In this document: positions 1 through 9,520 of the stretch, piece after piece
Position numbering within the stretch: the first letter of the stretch is position 1
Layout of the letters: each line of letters starts with the position of its first letter
DNA from: Betaproteobacteria bacterium
Lineage (GTDB): Bacteria > Pseudomonadota > Gammaproteobacteria > Burkholderiales > Thiobacillaceae
DNA: 64,000 bases
Assembly: GCA_016219425.1 (NCBI GenBank)
Contig: JACRNB010000015.1
Location: 124,001-188,000, forward strand
Reading direction: 5' to 3'
The notes under the pieces: model-generated
What the model was told of the DNA's origin: nothing
Seen by the model: only the letters and a program-made list of their open reading frames with translations
Database searches by the model: none
Program-made: the position numbers and the translations under genes

Positions 1-1960
1 TCTTGTCCTGAAGGGCGCGGAAGAGCTGTTCTCCCTCTCCCTCCGGGAGAGGGCCGGGGTGAGGGAGCGACGGTGAATCGGACGATGGTGGTGACACAAC
101 GGTTGCCCCAGCCCCTCCCCCGGAGGGAGAGGGAAGCAGGGCGTCCAGATACCCCTGCCAGCGTTCCCGCACCTCGGTGCACAGGGCCAGGGCGCGGCTG
201 CGGCGCGCCTCGGTCTGGAGCGGGTCGGCCACGCCATCGTCGTCCTCGATCAGGGGCAGGGGGCCGGCCAGGAATTCCATCAGGGCGTCCGCCAGGGCGA
301 GCTTGTTCCGGATCGAAAGCTCGATGTTGATGCGCTCGATGCCGTCCGAGTAGTCGCCCAGGCGTGGCAGGGGGATGACCACATCCTCGTTCACCTTGAA
401 CGCGTTGGTGTGCTTGGCGATGGCGGCGGTGCGGGCGCGGTCGAGCCAGAACTTCTTGCGCATCTCCGGGCTTGCGGCGATGAAGCCCTCGCCGCCGCGC
501 CGGTTCGCCGCCTCCACGATCCAGGCGGCGGCGGCGTCCACGCGGGCGGCGTCGTCGCAGGCGATATCCGCCAGCAGCACCATGTTGGGACGTCCGTGCC
601 GGGCGGCCTTGGTGGCGTAGCCCACGGCCTTGATGTAGCGCGCATCCATGTGTTCCAGGCCGGCGAGCAGAGGGTGCGCGCCCCGGCGCTGCTGGAAGTG
701 GCCGGTGATCTCGACGATGGCCGGCACCGCCTCCGCCACCGGGCCGAAGAACTCCAGGCACACGGTACGCACCTCTTTCGGCATGCGGTGCAGCACGAAG
801 GTGGCCTGGGTGATGAGCCCGTCGCAGCCCTCTTTCTGGATGCCGGGCAGACCCGCCAGGAACTTGTCGGTGACATCCTTGCCCAGGCCCTGCTTGCGGA
901 AGGCCGCGCCGGGAATCTCCAGAATCTCCGGCTCACCCTTGGGATGGCCGTCGGCGTGGGTGCGGCGCAGCTCAAAACGGGCCACATCCACGTCATGGAT
1001 CTTGCCCAGGTTGTGATCCAGGCGCGTGACCGTGAGCCAGTCCGCGTCCGGCGTCACCATCTTCCAGGACGCCAGGTTGTCCAGCGCCGTGCCCCACAGC
1101 ACCGCCTTCTTGCCGCCCGCGTTCATCGCCACGTTGCCGCCGATGCAGGAGGCGTCGGCGCTGGTGGGGTCCACGGCGAAGGCGAGGCCGGCGCGTTCGG
1201 CATCCTCCATCACGCGCCGCGTCACCACGCCCGCGCCGCAGGTGATGGTGGACGTGGGCTCGCGGTGGCCGGGCAGGACGCGCGGCTCGATGGCGGAGCG
1301 CTGGTCCAGCTTCTCGGTGTTGATCACGGCGGAGAGCCGGGTCAGCGGCACTGCGCCGCCGGTGTAGCCGGTGCCGCCGCCGCGCGGGATGACGGTGAGG
1401 CCCAGTTCGGCGCAGCCCGCCACCAGGGCGGGGATTTCCGATTCCTGGTCCGGCGTGAGCACCACGAAGGGGTATTCCACACGCCAGTCGGTGGCGTCGG
1501 TGACATGGCTGACCCGGCTCAGACCGTCGAAGGCGACGTTGTCGCGCCGGGTATGCCGCGCAAGCCGCTGGGTAAGGGCGGCGCGCAGGCGGCGCGTCTG
1601 TTCAAAACGGGCCTCGAAGACATCCACCGCCTGGGTGGCGAATCCCAGCAATTGGCCGACCCGCTCATTACCCTGGCGGCGCTTTTCGATCTCGCCCAGA
1701 CGGTGTCGCAACGCCTGCACCAGCAGGGCGCGACGATCCGGGTTGGCCAGGAGGTCGTCTTCCAGATAGGGGTTGCGCGTCACCACCCAGATGTCGCCCA
1801 GCACTTCGAACAGCATCCGCGCCGAGCGTCCGGTCTTGCGTTCGCCGCGCAGTTCCTCCACCAGCTTCCAGCCGTCCCGGCCCAGCAGGCGGATGACGAT
1901 CTCCCGGTCGGAGAACGAGGTGTAGTTGTAGGGGATCTCGCGGATGCGCTGGGAAGACAT
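1..1960 (-). CDS. DUF3683-type FAD/FMN-binding oxidoreductase (FAD_binding_4, D-lactate/glycolate oxidase-like), 3' end outside window
   Basis: Minus-strand frame is open from ATG at 1960 to the window edge. Hand translation: [27 protein letters not shown]...[17 protein letters not shown]...[23 protein letters not shown]. It is missing from the ORF track because it runs off the edge. Confidence 0.85.
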   Translation of the reverse strand, partial: MSSQRIREIPYNYTSFSDREIVIRLLGRDGWKLVEELRGERKTGRSARMLFEVLGDIWVVTRNPYLEDDLLANPDRRALLVQALRHRLGEIEKRRQGNERVGQLLGFATQAVDVFEARFEQTRRLRAALTQRLARHTRRDNVAFDGLSRVSHVTDATDWRVEYPFVVLTPDQESEIPALVAGCAELGLTVIPRGGGTGYTGGAVPLTRLSAVINTEKLDQRSAIEPRVLPGHREPTSTITCGAGVVTRRVMEDAERAGLAFAVDPTSADASCIGGNVAMNAGGKKAVLWGTALDNLASWKMVTPDADWLTVTRLDHNLGKIHDVDVARFELRRTHADGHPKGEPEILEIPGAAFRKQGLGKDVTDKFLAGLPGIQKEGCDGLITQATFVLHRMPKEVRTVCLEFFGPVAEAVPAIVEITGHFQQRRGAHPLLAGLEHMDARYIKAVGYATKAARHGRPNMVLLADIACDDAARVDAAAAWIVEAANRRGGEGFIAASPEMRKKFWLDRARTAAIAKHTNAFKVNEDVVIPLPRLGDYSDGIERINIELSIRNKLALADALMEFLAGPLPLIEDDDGVADPLQTEARRSRALALCTEVRERWQGYLDALLPSPSGGGAGATVVSPPSSDSPSLPHPGPLPEGEGEQLFRALQDK
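31..133. repeat. Inverted pair of GC-rich REP/BIME-like palindromes inside the CDS
   Basis: ctccctctccctccgggagagggccggggtgaggg (31-65) and ccccagcccctcccccggagggagaggg (106-133) are near reverse complements, each internally palindromic. Confidence 0.75.
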
Positions 1961-2118
1961 GGGAAAGGGCCGGCTGGAAAGTGCCGCGCGATTGTACCGG
2001 CGCGCCTCGTCCCGGCTCAAATTTTACTTAAACATCAATGGGATAGAGGTTGTTGCATGGCAGCATGCGGGGGTGATTCGAGGGTGTTGAGCCGCCTGGG
2101 AACCGGGCCGTTCCGACG

Positions 2119-2424
2119 TCAGCGCGGCTGGATCAGGCTGGCGCCCAGCACCCGGTCGCCCAGGAGATAGACCCGCCCAGGATGGCGGTCGTCGCCCAGG
2201 GAGGAGTAGTCGAAGCTGAATTCGCGGTAAAGGCGGACGCGCTGGAAGTCGTCCCGGCGCAGGGTCATGCGGTGCAGGGCGACGCTGTCGTCGAGGAATT
2301 GCACCTCGGATTGGGCGCATAGCCGCCGTGCGATGGTGAGGGCGATCTCCCGCTTTTGCAGGCCGTCCCACCACACCCAGCCTGCACCCAGCAGCAGGCC
2401 CAGGAGCAGCAGTTCCCAGGTCAC
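2119..2424 (-). CDS. DUF3301-like small membrane protein
   Basis: 101 aa MTWELLLLGLLLGAGWVWWDGLQKREIALTIARRLCAQSEVQFLDDSVAL...; N-terminal TM helix; abuts rhlE. Confidence 0.7.
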   Translation of the reverse strand: MTWELLLLGLLLGAGWVWWDGLQKREIALTIARRLCAQSEVQFLDDSVALHRMTLRRDDFQRVRLYREFSFDYSSLGDDRHPGRVYLLGDRVLGASLIQPR

Positions 2425-3773
2425 GCTTCCGGCGCGACGGGCTCGGGGGGGCGCGGCGCCGGCGGCATCAGCAGGGCGCAGACCGGGGCTTCGCGCCGGC
2501 GGATGGAACGCTGTATCGGTGCGGCGGCGGCGGCGGTCGGCGCGGGGGCGGGGACTTCGGCGCGCGGGGCCGCTGCCACGGTGATCTCGGGCAGGGGGGC
2601 GGGCGTGAGGTCGCGCTTGATGAAACGCTCGATGCCGCCCAGGAGGCGCTCTTCTTCATGCGATACCAGCGAAACGGCCAGCCCGGATGCGCCTGCGCGC
2701 CCGGTGCGACCGATGCGGTGGACGTAGTCTTCCGGCGAGTAGGGCAGTTCGTAGTTGAACACGCAGGGGAGTTCAACGATGTCGATGCCGCGCGCGGCGA
2801 TGTCGGTGGCTGCCAGAAGTTGGACCGTGCCCTGCTTGAAGCCGTCGAGGGCGGCCAGACGCTCGATCTGGGCCTTGTCGCCGTGGATGATGCCGGTGGG
2901 GATGCCGCGTTTTTGCAGGCGGCGGCCCAGCTTGTCGGCGGCGATCTTGGTGCGGGTGAAGACCAGGGCCTGGGTGATCTCGCGCGCCTTTACAACGTGG
3001 ATGAGGGCGTCCATCTTGTCGTCCTCCTTTACCTTGTGCACCACCTGTTCCACCGTTTCGGCGGCGGTGTTGCGGCGCGCGACTTCCACCTTGAGCGGGT
3101 TCTGCAGGAAGCTCTTGGCGAGGCCGACGATGCTGTCGTCGAAGGTGGCGGAGAAGAGCAGGGTCTGACGCTGCGCCGGGAGCAGGTTGAGGATGCGCTT
3201 CAGGTCCGGCAGGAAGCCCATGTCGAGCATGCGGTCGGCTTCGTCCAGCACCAGGAACTGCACCTGGGAGAGGTGCACGACCTTGCTGCCGGCGTGATCG
3301 AGCAGGCGCCCCGGGGTGGCGACCAGGATCTCGACGCCGCCGCGCAGGTCCAGTTCCTGCGGTTTCATGTCCACGCCGCCGAACACGCAGGTGCTGCGCA
3401 GGGGCAGGTTTTTTTTGTAGGTGACGATGGCTTCATGCACCTGGAGCGCAAGTTCGCGCGTGGGTGCGAGCACCAGGCCGCGCACCGGGTGCCGCGCGGG
3501 GGAGGCGCTGGTGTTGGCGTGCGGCAGCATCTTCTGCAACAGGGGCAGGGCGAAGGCGGCGGTCTTGCCGGTGCCGGTCTGGGCCTGGGCCATGAGGTCG
3601 CGTCCGGCCAGCACCAGGGGGATGGCCTGTTTCTGGATCGGGGTGGGGGTCTGGTAGCCCAGGTCTGTCAGGGCGGCGAGGATGGGCGGCGCGAGCCCCA
3701 GTTCGTCGAAACGGGTGGCCTCTTCCAGGGCGGCGGCGGTGTGGGCGCTGACTTCCATCAGAGGGTCCGCCAT
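2421..3773 (-). CDS. rhlE: DEAD-box ATP-dependent RNA helicase RhlE
   Basis: AQTGTGKTAAFALPLLQ, PTRELA, VLDEADRMLDMGF, SATF, HRIGRTGRAG motifs. Confidence 0.9.
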   Translation of the reverse strand: MADPLMEVSAHTAAALEEATRFDELGLAPPILAALTDLGYQTPTPIQKQAIPLVLAGRDLMAQAQTGTGKTAAFALPLLQKMLPHANTSASPARHPVRGLVLAPTRELALQVHEAIVTYKKNLPLRSTCVFGGVDMKPQELDLRGGVEILVATPGRLLDHAGSKVVHLSQVQFLVLDEADRMLDMGFLPDLKRILNLLPAQRQTLLFSATFDDSIVGLAKSFLQNPLKVEVARRNTAAETVEQVVHKVKEDDKMDALIHVVKAREITQALVFTRTKIAADKLGRRLQKRGIPTGIIHGDKAQIERLAALDGFKQGTVQLLAATDIAARGIDIVELPCVFNYELPYSPEDYVHRIGRTGRAGASGLAVSLVSHEEERLLGGIERFIKRDLTPAPLPEITVAAAPRAEVPAPAPTAAAAAPIQRSIRRREAPVCALLMPPAPRPPEPVAPEA

Positions 3774-4522
3774 GCGAGACCGTCTTCCTGATCGGCCACG
3801 GCGATCCAGTCCGGCGTGCAGTGGAGGGCGGAGGCCAGCGCGCCACGCGCGAGGTCCGGGCTGTTGTTTTCTTCCGAGAGGTGGGCGGCGACGATGTGCT
3901 TCAGGCGCGGACCTGCGACCTTGCCGAGCAGGGCGGCGGCGGCCTCGTTGTCGAGGTGGCCCCAGGGGCCGAGGATGCGGCGCTTGAGGGCGGCGGGGTA
4001 GCTGCCGTTGCGAAGGCGTTCCACGTCATGGTTGCATTCCAGGGCGATGGCGTCGCAGTCGGACAGCATGGCCTCCATGTGCGGGGTGGCATGGCCTGCG
4101 TCGGTAAGCAGGGCGAAGCGGCGCGCGCCGTCGCTGAAGGCGAATTGCAGCGGCTCCCGTGCGTCGTGCGGGACGGTGTAGGCGGTGATGTGCATGTCCT
4201 TGAGGTCGAAGTGTTCTTGCGCGGAGATTCGGTGTACGGCGCAGGGGGCGTCGCCCGTAGCGTCCAGCATGGCGTGGCTGCCGTGCGAGAGGTAGACCGG
4301 GCAGCGCGCCCGTTCCGCCGTCTTGGCCGCGCCGCGGCCATGGTCGCTGTGTTCGTGGGTCACCAGGATGGCGTCGATCTGTTCCAGTTCGACGCCCAGA
4401 CGTTGCAGGCGGCGCGCCGTCTCGCGCGGGCCGAAGCCGCAATCCACCATGATGCGGGTGTCATTCGCCTGCACGACCCAGGCATTGCCTTTGCTGCCGC
4501 TGCCGAGACAGGCGAATCGCAT
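3758..4522 (-). CDS. MBL-fold metallo-hydrolase (YycJ/WalJ-like)
   Basis: MRFACLGSGSKGNAWVVQANDTRIMVDCGFG...VTHEHSDHGRG; the longer ORF upstream overlaps bamC and is probably not used. Confidence 0.85.
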   Translation of the reverse strand: MRFACLGSGSKGNAWVVQANDTRIMVDCGFGPRETARRLQRLGVELEQIDAILVTHEHSDHGRGAAKTAERARCPVYLSHGSHAMLDATGDAPCAVHRISAQEHFDLKDMHITAYTVPHDAREPLQFAFSDGARRFALLTDAGHATPHMEAMLSDCDAIALECNHDVERLRNGSYPAALKRRILGPWGHLDNEAAAALLGKVAGPRLKHIVAAHLSEENNSPDLARGALASALHCTPDWIAVADQEDGLAWRTL

Positions 4523-4527
4523 CCCGT

Positions 4528-5670
4528 TTACTTGAGCTGCTCGAAGAGCAGGGTGGCGATGCGGTGGCCGGTGTCGTTCTTGGCGGCGTTGCCATCCGCC
4601 TGGAATACGTGGGCGCTGGTGGCGCCTTCCGTTTCCTTGACGCGAATCTGGTACTTGAGGGCGGTCAGCGCCTTCTTCTCGTCGCTGCTCCAGAACGCCA
4701 GCTTGCTCAGGAAGCCCTTCTTCTCCGCCTTGGCGTCGGCCTCGGGGTCGGCGTAACGCACGAAGTAGATGCCGCTGGCGCGGTCGCGATCCTCGACCAC
4801 GAAGCCGACCCGGTCCAGGGCCAGACCGATGCGGCGCCAGGCGCGGTCGAAGGGTTCCGGCAGGGTTACGCCGGGGGCGGCGTTGGGGTCTTTGACCTGC
4901 ACGGCATGGGGTTGATGGATGGCCTTCTCCGCGAGCATGGACTTGGCGCGCGCGTCTTCGACGCCGAAACGGACCATGAGGCGGCGCAACATCTCGGCTT
5001 CCAGGTCCGGATCGCTCGGGCGGGGCTGCCACATGGTGCGGCCCTGGCCCTGGTCCGCGCCGGACTGGGTGCCTTCATACACCTCGATCATGCCGCGGTG
5101 GCTGATGTAGATCTCGGTGGTTTTGCCGTCCTTGCCGGGTTCGACGCGGGTGCGGAACTTGTCGCGCTCGGCGGTCGAATAGAGCATGTCGATGGCCTTG
5201 CCCAGCAGTTTGCGGATGCCGTCCTCGGGGATCTTGGCGCGGTTTTCGGCCCAGTCGGTCTCCATCACACCGGTGTCGGGCGCTTCCACGTTGATGAGGA
5301 AGCCGGTCTCCTGCCAGAAATCCTTGATGACGGGCCAGACATCCTTGGCCGGTATTTGCACCACCAGCCAGCGCTGGCCGCCAGCCCGCTCGATGCTGGC
5401 CTTTTCCACCGTGGGCAGAAGGTCCGAGGCGGCGCCTGCCTGGGGTTTGCCCATGCGCTCGCGGTCATATTCGGAATAGGTGGCGCTGCCCTTGGGGTTG
5501 ATGTCCGGCACCTTGTAGCGGTCCTGTCCGGAGGGCAGCACCAGATCCGGCGGGACTTCCAGCGACTTCACCGTGCCGCTGGATTTGTAGTCGATCTTTT
5601 TGCTGTTGAAGACGGAGCAGCCGGAGGTCGCCAGGACCAGGAGGGAGAGCAGGAGGATGGATGTGCGCAT
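4528..5670 (-). CDS. bamC: Outer membrane protein assembly factor BamC (NlpB/DapX)
   Basis: Lipoprotein signal MRTSILLLSLLVLATSGCSVFNSKKIDYKSS, BamC-like body, directly downstream of dapA. Confidence 0.85.
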   Translation of the reverse strand: MRTSILLLSLLVLATSGCSVFNSKKIDYKSSGTVKSLEVPPDLVLPSGQDRYKVPDINPKGSATYSEYDRERMGKPQAGAASDLLPTVEKASIERAGGQRWLVVQIPAKDVWPVIKDFWQETGFLINVEAPDTGVMETDWAENRAKIPEDGIRKLLGKAIDMLYSTAERDKFRTRVEPGKDGKTTEIYISHRGMIEVYEGTQSGADQGQGRTMWQPRPSDPDLEAEMLRRLMVRFGVEDARAKSMLAEKAIHQPHAVQVKDPNAAPGVTLPEPFDRAWRRIGLALDRVGFVVEDRDRASGIYFVRYADPEADAKAEKKGFLSKLAFWSSDEKKALTALKYQIRVKETEGATSAHVFQADGNAAKNDTGHRIATLLFEQLK

Positions 5671-5681
5671 GGCGGATGACC

Positions 5682-6557
5682 TCAGAGACTGCCGGCTTCC
5701 CGGAGTGCGTTGCGGATGGTGTCGTGGTGGGCGGCGGAGAGGCTGGTCAGCGGCAGGCGGATGGAGTCCTCGACCCGGCCCATGGCGGCCAGCGCCCACT
5801 TTACGGGGATGGGGTTGGCCTCGACGAACAGCCTCTGGTGCAGGGAGAGCAGGCGGAAGTTGATCTCGCGTGCGCGGGGCAGGTCGCCGCCCAGCGCTGC
5901 GGCGCACATCTCATGCATCAGGCGCGGGGCGACGTTGGCGGTGACGGAGATGACGCCCTTGCCGCCCAGCAGCATCAGGCTCATGCCGCTGGCGTCGTCG
6001 CCGCTGTAGACGGCGAAGCTGGCCGGGGCGCGCTTGATCAGCTCGGAGCCGCGCTCGATGTTGCCGGTGGCGTCCTTGATGCCGACCACGCCCGGCGCCT
6101 GCGCCAGACGCAGGGCGGTGTCGTTGCTGATGTCGGCAACGGTGCGGCCCGGCACGTTGTACAGAATCAGGGGCAGTTCCACCGCCTCGGCGATGGCCTT
6201 GAAATGCAGGTACAGGCCTTCCTGGGTGGGCTTGTTGTAGTACGGGGCCACGGAAAGCCCGGCGGCGGCGCCGGCGGCCTTGGCGCATTGGGTGAGTTCA
6301 ATCGCCTCGCGGGTGGAGTTGGCGCCAGTGCCGGCGATCACCGGTACGCGCCCGGCGGCCTGTTCCACGGCGGTGCGGATCAGGCCGCAGTGCTCTTCCA
6401 TGTTGACCGTGGGCGATTCGCCGGTGGTGCCGACAATCACCAGTCCATCCGTGCCCTGGTCGATATGCCAGTCAATGAGCGACCGGAAGCGGGGCAAGTC
6501 CAGAGCGCCGTCAGGCAGCATGGGTGTGACAAGGGCGACGAGGCTGCCGGTAATCAT
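5682..6557 (-). CDS. dapA: 4-hydroxy-tetrahydrodipicolinate synthase
   Basis: [22 protein letters not shown]...[10 protein letters not shown]...YNVPGRT...GIKDATG. Confidence 0.95.
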   Translation of the reverse strand: MITGSLVALVTPMLPDGALDLPRFRSLIDWHIDQGTDGLVIVGTTGESPTVNMEEHCGLIRTAVEQAAGRVPVIAGTGANSTREAIELTQCAKAAGAAAGLSVAPYYNKPTQEGLYLHFKAIAEAVELPLILYNVPGRTVADISNDTALRLAQAPGVVGIKDATGNIERGSELIKRAPASFAVYSGDDASGMSLMLLGGKGVISVTANVAPRLMHEMCAAALGGDLPRAREINFRLLSLHQRLFVEANPIPVKWALAAMGRVEDSIRLPLTSLSAAHHDTIRNALREAGSL

Positions 6558-6615
6558 GACGATGGGGCGATGGGCGTGGGTTGGGAAAGCGCGGATTTTA
6601 GCCGAAACCCGCGGC

Positions 6616-7401
6616 TTATCGCCCGACCATCCCGCTCATGGCCTTGATTCCGCTGGAGAGCGCCAGGCCCCAGGCCCGGTCCAGGGTCGCCGGGAGGTAG
6701 ATCAGGCTGAGATACAGCACGATGAATCCGGCGCTCAGGGTCAGGGGGAAGCCCACGGCAAAGATGTTTAGCTGGGGTGCGGCGCGGGTCATCATGCCGA
6801 TGGAGAGGTTGGTGGTGATGAGGGCGGCGGTGACCGGCAGGGCGATCTGGAGACCGATGCTGAACAGCGAGCCGCCCCAGTGGGCCAGCATGGCGAACCC
6901 GGCGCCGGTCAAGGTCGCGCCGATGGGGATGTCGGCAAAACTCTGGGCCAGGGCGGTAATCACCAGATGGTGGCCGTTCATGGCGAACAGGATCAGGGTG
7001 GCGGTGACGGTCACCATCTGGGAGATGACCGGGGTCTGCGCGCCATTCACCGGGTCATACAGGGTGGCCATGGACAGACCCATCTGCAAACCCATGATGG
7101 AGCCGGCGAATTCGATCCCGGCGAACAGGATGCGCATGGAGTAGCCCAGGGCCATGCCGATGGCCATCTGCTGCAACAGGGTCATCAGGCCCTGGGCGGA
7201 GACCAGCGCCACCTGGGGGATGGGGGGCAGGATGGGCGCCACGGCCATGGTCAGCACCACCCCGGCGGCGATGCGGATGGAGACGGGTACGGCGCGATTG
7301 CCCAGGAGCGGATCGGTGGCCAGCCAGGCGAGGATGCGCGCCAGCGGGAACAGGAACATTGCCGCCATGAGTTCCAGGTCGGCGCTGTTCAGGGTGAACA
7401 T
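6616..7401 (-). CDS. fliR: Flagellar biosynthetic protein FliR
   Basis: 261 aa polytopic protein; flagellar order fliP-fliQ-fliR. Confidence 0.92.
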   Translation of the reverse strand: MFTLNSADLELMAAMFLFPLARILAWLATDPLLGNRAVPVSIRIAAGVVLTMAVAPILPPIPQVALVSAQGLMTLLQQMAIGMALGYSMRILFAGIEFAGSIMGLQMGLSMATLYDPVNGAQTPVISQMVTVTATLILFAMNGHHLVITALAQSFADIPIGATLTGAGFAMLAHWGGSLFSIGLQIALPVTAALITTNLSIGMMTRAAPQLNIFAVGFPLTLSAGFIVLYLSLIYLPATLDRAWGLALSSGIKAMSGMVGR

Positions 7402-7673
7402 CAGGCGCCTACGAGGGCGGGGATGCTGGTGAACAGGCGAGTGACGAAATCCACCAGCAGTTGCAGGATCCAGGGGCCGGACACCACCAGCACCACGAAG
7501 ATCACCAGCAGCTTGGGCAGGAACGAGAGGGTCATCTCGTTGATCTGGGTGGCGGCCTGGAAGATAGAGATGAGCAAGCCGGTGAACAGGGCCGCCAGCA
7601 GGAGGGGACCGCCGGCCAGCATGCCCACCTCCATGGCTTGGCGCACGATGCTGACGACGGTGTCCGGGTTCAA
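7401..7673 (-). CDS. fliQ: Flagellar biosynthetic protein FliQ, likely TTG start
   Basis: (L/M)NPDTVVSIVRQAMEVGMLAGGPLLLAALFTGLLISIFQAATQINEMTLSFLPKL. TTG at 7673-7671 gives the normal ~90 aa; the tracked 156 aa ORF reads into an inserted element. Confidence 0.88.
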   Translation of the reverse strand: MNPDTVVSIVRQAMEVGMLAGGPLLLAALFTGLLISIFQAATQINEMTLSFLPKLLVIFVVLVVSGPWILQLLVDFVTRLFTSIPALVGA

Positions 7674-7924
7674 CCTGGAAACCTCAGTTGGACGCGCCCG
7701 AGTGTGCGGTTTTCGCGTTGTCTGGCAAGGCGCGCGCAGTGGCCAATACGCGCCGCGGGGCCGGCCCCGCAAGGAGGAGCAACGCGGCCAGGCGGCGCGA
7801 AAATCGTGCAATCGGGTGCGTAGCGGCGCCACCTGACAGGTGAGCGTCCCCGGAGGCGCAAACGCCAGCACCCATGCGACCTCACAAGGGCCAAGGAGCG
7901 GTCAACTGAGGTTTCCAGGTTCAT
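7670..7924 (-). CDS. 84-aa ORF carried by the element, overlapping the fliP stop (ATGA) and the fliQ start (TTGA)
   Basis: ATG at 7924-7922 overlaps the fliP TGA (7923-7921); TGA at 7672-7670 overlaps the fliQ TTG (7673-7671). Confidence 0.4.
   Translation of the reverse strand: MNLETSVDRSLALVRSHGCWRLRLRGRSPVRWRRYAPDCTIFAPPGRVAPPCGAGPAARIGHCARLARQRENRTLGRVQLRFPG
7672..7921. mobile_element. MITE-like element with perfect 19-bp terminal inverted repeats, inserted between fliP and fliQ
   Basis: aacctggaaacctcagttg (7672-7690) and its exact reverse complement caactgaggtttccaggtt (7903-7921) flank ~210 bp with no transposase. Confidence 0.8.
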
Positions 7925-8655
7925 AGCTGGATGGTCTGCACCAGCGACGAAATGAGCAGGTTCCAGCCGTCCGCCATGACGAACAACATGATCTTGAAGG
8001 GCAGGGAGATCAGCACCGGCGACAGCATCATCATGCCCATGGACATGAGCACGCTGGCCACCACCATGTCGATGATGAGGAAGGGGATGAAGACGATGAA
8101 GCCGATCTGGAACGCGGTCTTGAGTTCGGAGATGACATAGGCCGGCACCAGCACCTTGAGCGGGGTCTCCTCCGGGGTGTTGAGCGGCGGCGTCTTCGAC
8201 AGGCCGATGAACAGGGCCAGATCTTCCTGGCGCGTCTGCTTCAGCATGAACGACTTGAGCGGCCCGGCGGCGCGGTTGCCCGCTTCGACCAGATTGATCT
8301 TGTTTTCCGAGTAGGGAACCCAGGCGGTCTCGTAGATCTTGTCGAACACCGGGGCCATGATGAAAAACGTGAGGAACAGGGAGAGGCCGATGATTACCTG
8401 GTTGGGCGGCGCGGTCATGGTGCCCATGGCCTGACGCAGCAGGGAAAGCACGATGACGATGCGGGTGAAGGAGGTCATCATCAGCAGCAGGGCGGGCAGG
8501 AAGGAGAGCGCCGTGAGCAGCAGCAGCGCCTCGATGCTGAAGGTGTAGTTGGTGCTGCCGCCGGGGCCGGGCGCGCTGGAGAAGGCGGGGATGCCCGCCG
8601 CGCCCCAGGCCAGCGCGGGCGAGATCAGCGCGAGCAGGAGCAAAACCCGTTTCAT
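7921..8655 (-). CDS. fliP: Flagellar biosynthetic protein FliP
   Basis: TSFTRIVIVLSLLRQAMGTMTAPPNQVIIGLSLFLTFFIMAPVFDKI, signal peptide. Confidence 0.95.
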   Translation of the reverse strand: MKRVLLLLALISPALAWGAAGIPAFSSAPGPGGSTNYTFSIEALLLLTALSFLPALLLMMTSFTRIVIVLSLLRQAMGTMTAPPNQVIIGLSLFLTFFIMAPVFDKIYETAWVPYSENKINLVEAGNRAAGPLKSFMLKQTRQEDLALFIGLSKTPPLNTPEETPLKVLVPAYVISELKTAFQIGFIVFIPFLIIDMVVASVLMSMGMMMLSPVLISLPFKIMLFVMADGWNLLISSLVQTIQL

Positions 8656-9062
8656 CAGCCCTGACGTCGCGGCAGGAGTTCTTTGAGCTTGTCGGCGAAG
8701 CCCGGCAAGGGCGCGTGTGCAGAGGGCGTGTAACCGGCGGGGCGCGGCAGGGTATGCAGGGTGTTCACCTGCCCGCCGCCCACACCCAGCAACAGCCAGG
8801 TCTCGCCCACTTCCACCACCACCAGACGTTCGCGCGGCCCCAGCATGACGCCGCCCACCACCTTCACCGCGCCCTGCGCCCCGCTCTGGCCGGGGGAAAA
8901 ACGGCGCAGGAACCAGAAGAACACGGCCAGCGCGGCCAGTACGATGAGCAGGCCCAGCAGGCCCTGCAACAATGCGCCGGAGGTGGATACGCCAGGGGGT
9001 TCGGCGGCGGCGAACGCGGTGGATGCAGTCGCACAGGCGACCGCGACCGGCCAGCGCATCAT
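8655..9062 (-). CDS. fliO: Flagellar biosynthetic protein FliO
   Basis: MMRWPVAVACAT... single TM, KVVGGVMLGPRERLVVVEVGETWLLLGV; between fliN and fliP. Confidence 0.85.
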   Translation of the reverse strand: MMRWPVAVACATASTAFAAAEPPGVSTSGALLQGLLGLLIVLAALAVFFWFLRRFSPGQSGAQGAVKVVGGVMLGPRERLVVVEVGETWLLLGVGGGQVNTLHTLPRPAGYTPSAHAPLPGFADKLKELLPRRQG

Positions 9063-9520
9063 TTGTTGATGCGGCGCAGCCGCTCGGCGGGGCTGATGAT
9101 GTCGGTGAGGCGGATGCCGAACTTGTCGTTCACCACCACCACTTCGCCCTGGGCGATGAGGCAGCCGTTCACCAGCACATCCATCGGCTCCCCCGCGAGA
9201 CCGTCCAGTTCCACCACGGAGCCCTGGGCCAGTTGCAGCAGGTTGCGGATGGCGATCCGGGTGCGCCCCAACTCCACTGTGAGATGAACCGGGATGTCGA
9301 GGATCAGGTCGAGATTGTTGGCGGCCCCGGGTGCGCCCTCGGGGGCCAGACTCTGGAATATCTGCGCCTTCTGCACCGCCGGGGCGGCGTCTGCCGCCTC
9401 CTGTTCGGCCAGGGCTGCGCTCCAATCGTCCGCCGTTCCTGCGGGCGCCGTGCTGTCCTGTTCCGCCATGGCGGCGGCCCAGTCATCGGCGGAGATATTG
9501 GGCTGGGCGTCTTCGCTCAT
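9059..9520 (-). CDS. fliN: Flagellar motor switch protein FliN
   Basis: ILDIPVHLTVELGRTRIAIRNLLQLAQGSVVELDGLAGEPMDVLVNGCLIAQGEVVVVNDKFGIRLTDI; ATG at 9520 overlaps the fliM stop. Confidence 0.93.
   Translation of the reverse strand: MSEDAQPNISADDWAAAMAEQDSTAPAGTADDWSAALAEQEAADAAPAVQKAQIFQSLAPEGAPGAANNLDLILDIPVHLTVELGRTRIAIRNLLQLAQGSVVELDGLAGEPMDVLVNGCLIAQGEVVVVNDKFGIRLTDIISPAERLRRINK

Noticed and set aside
410-2170. 586-aa plus-strand ORF
   Set aside because: Antisense to the FAD-oxidase gene, which has clear family motifs on the minus strand.
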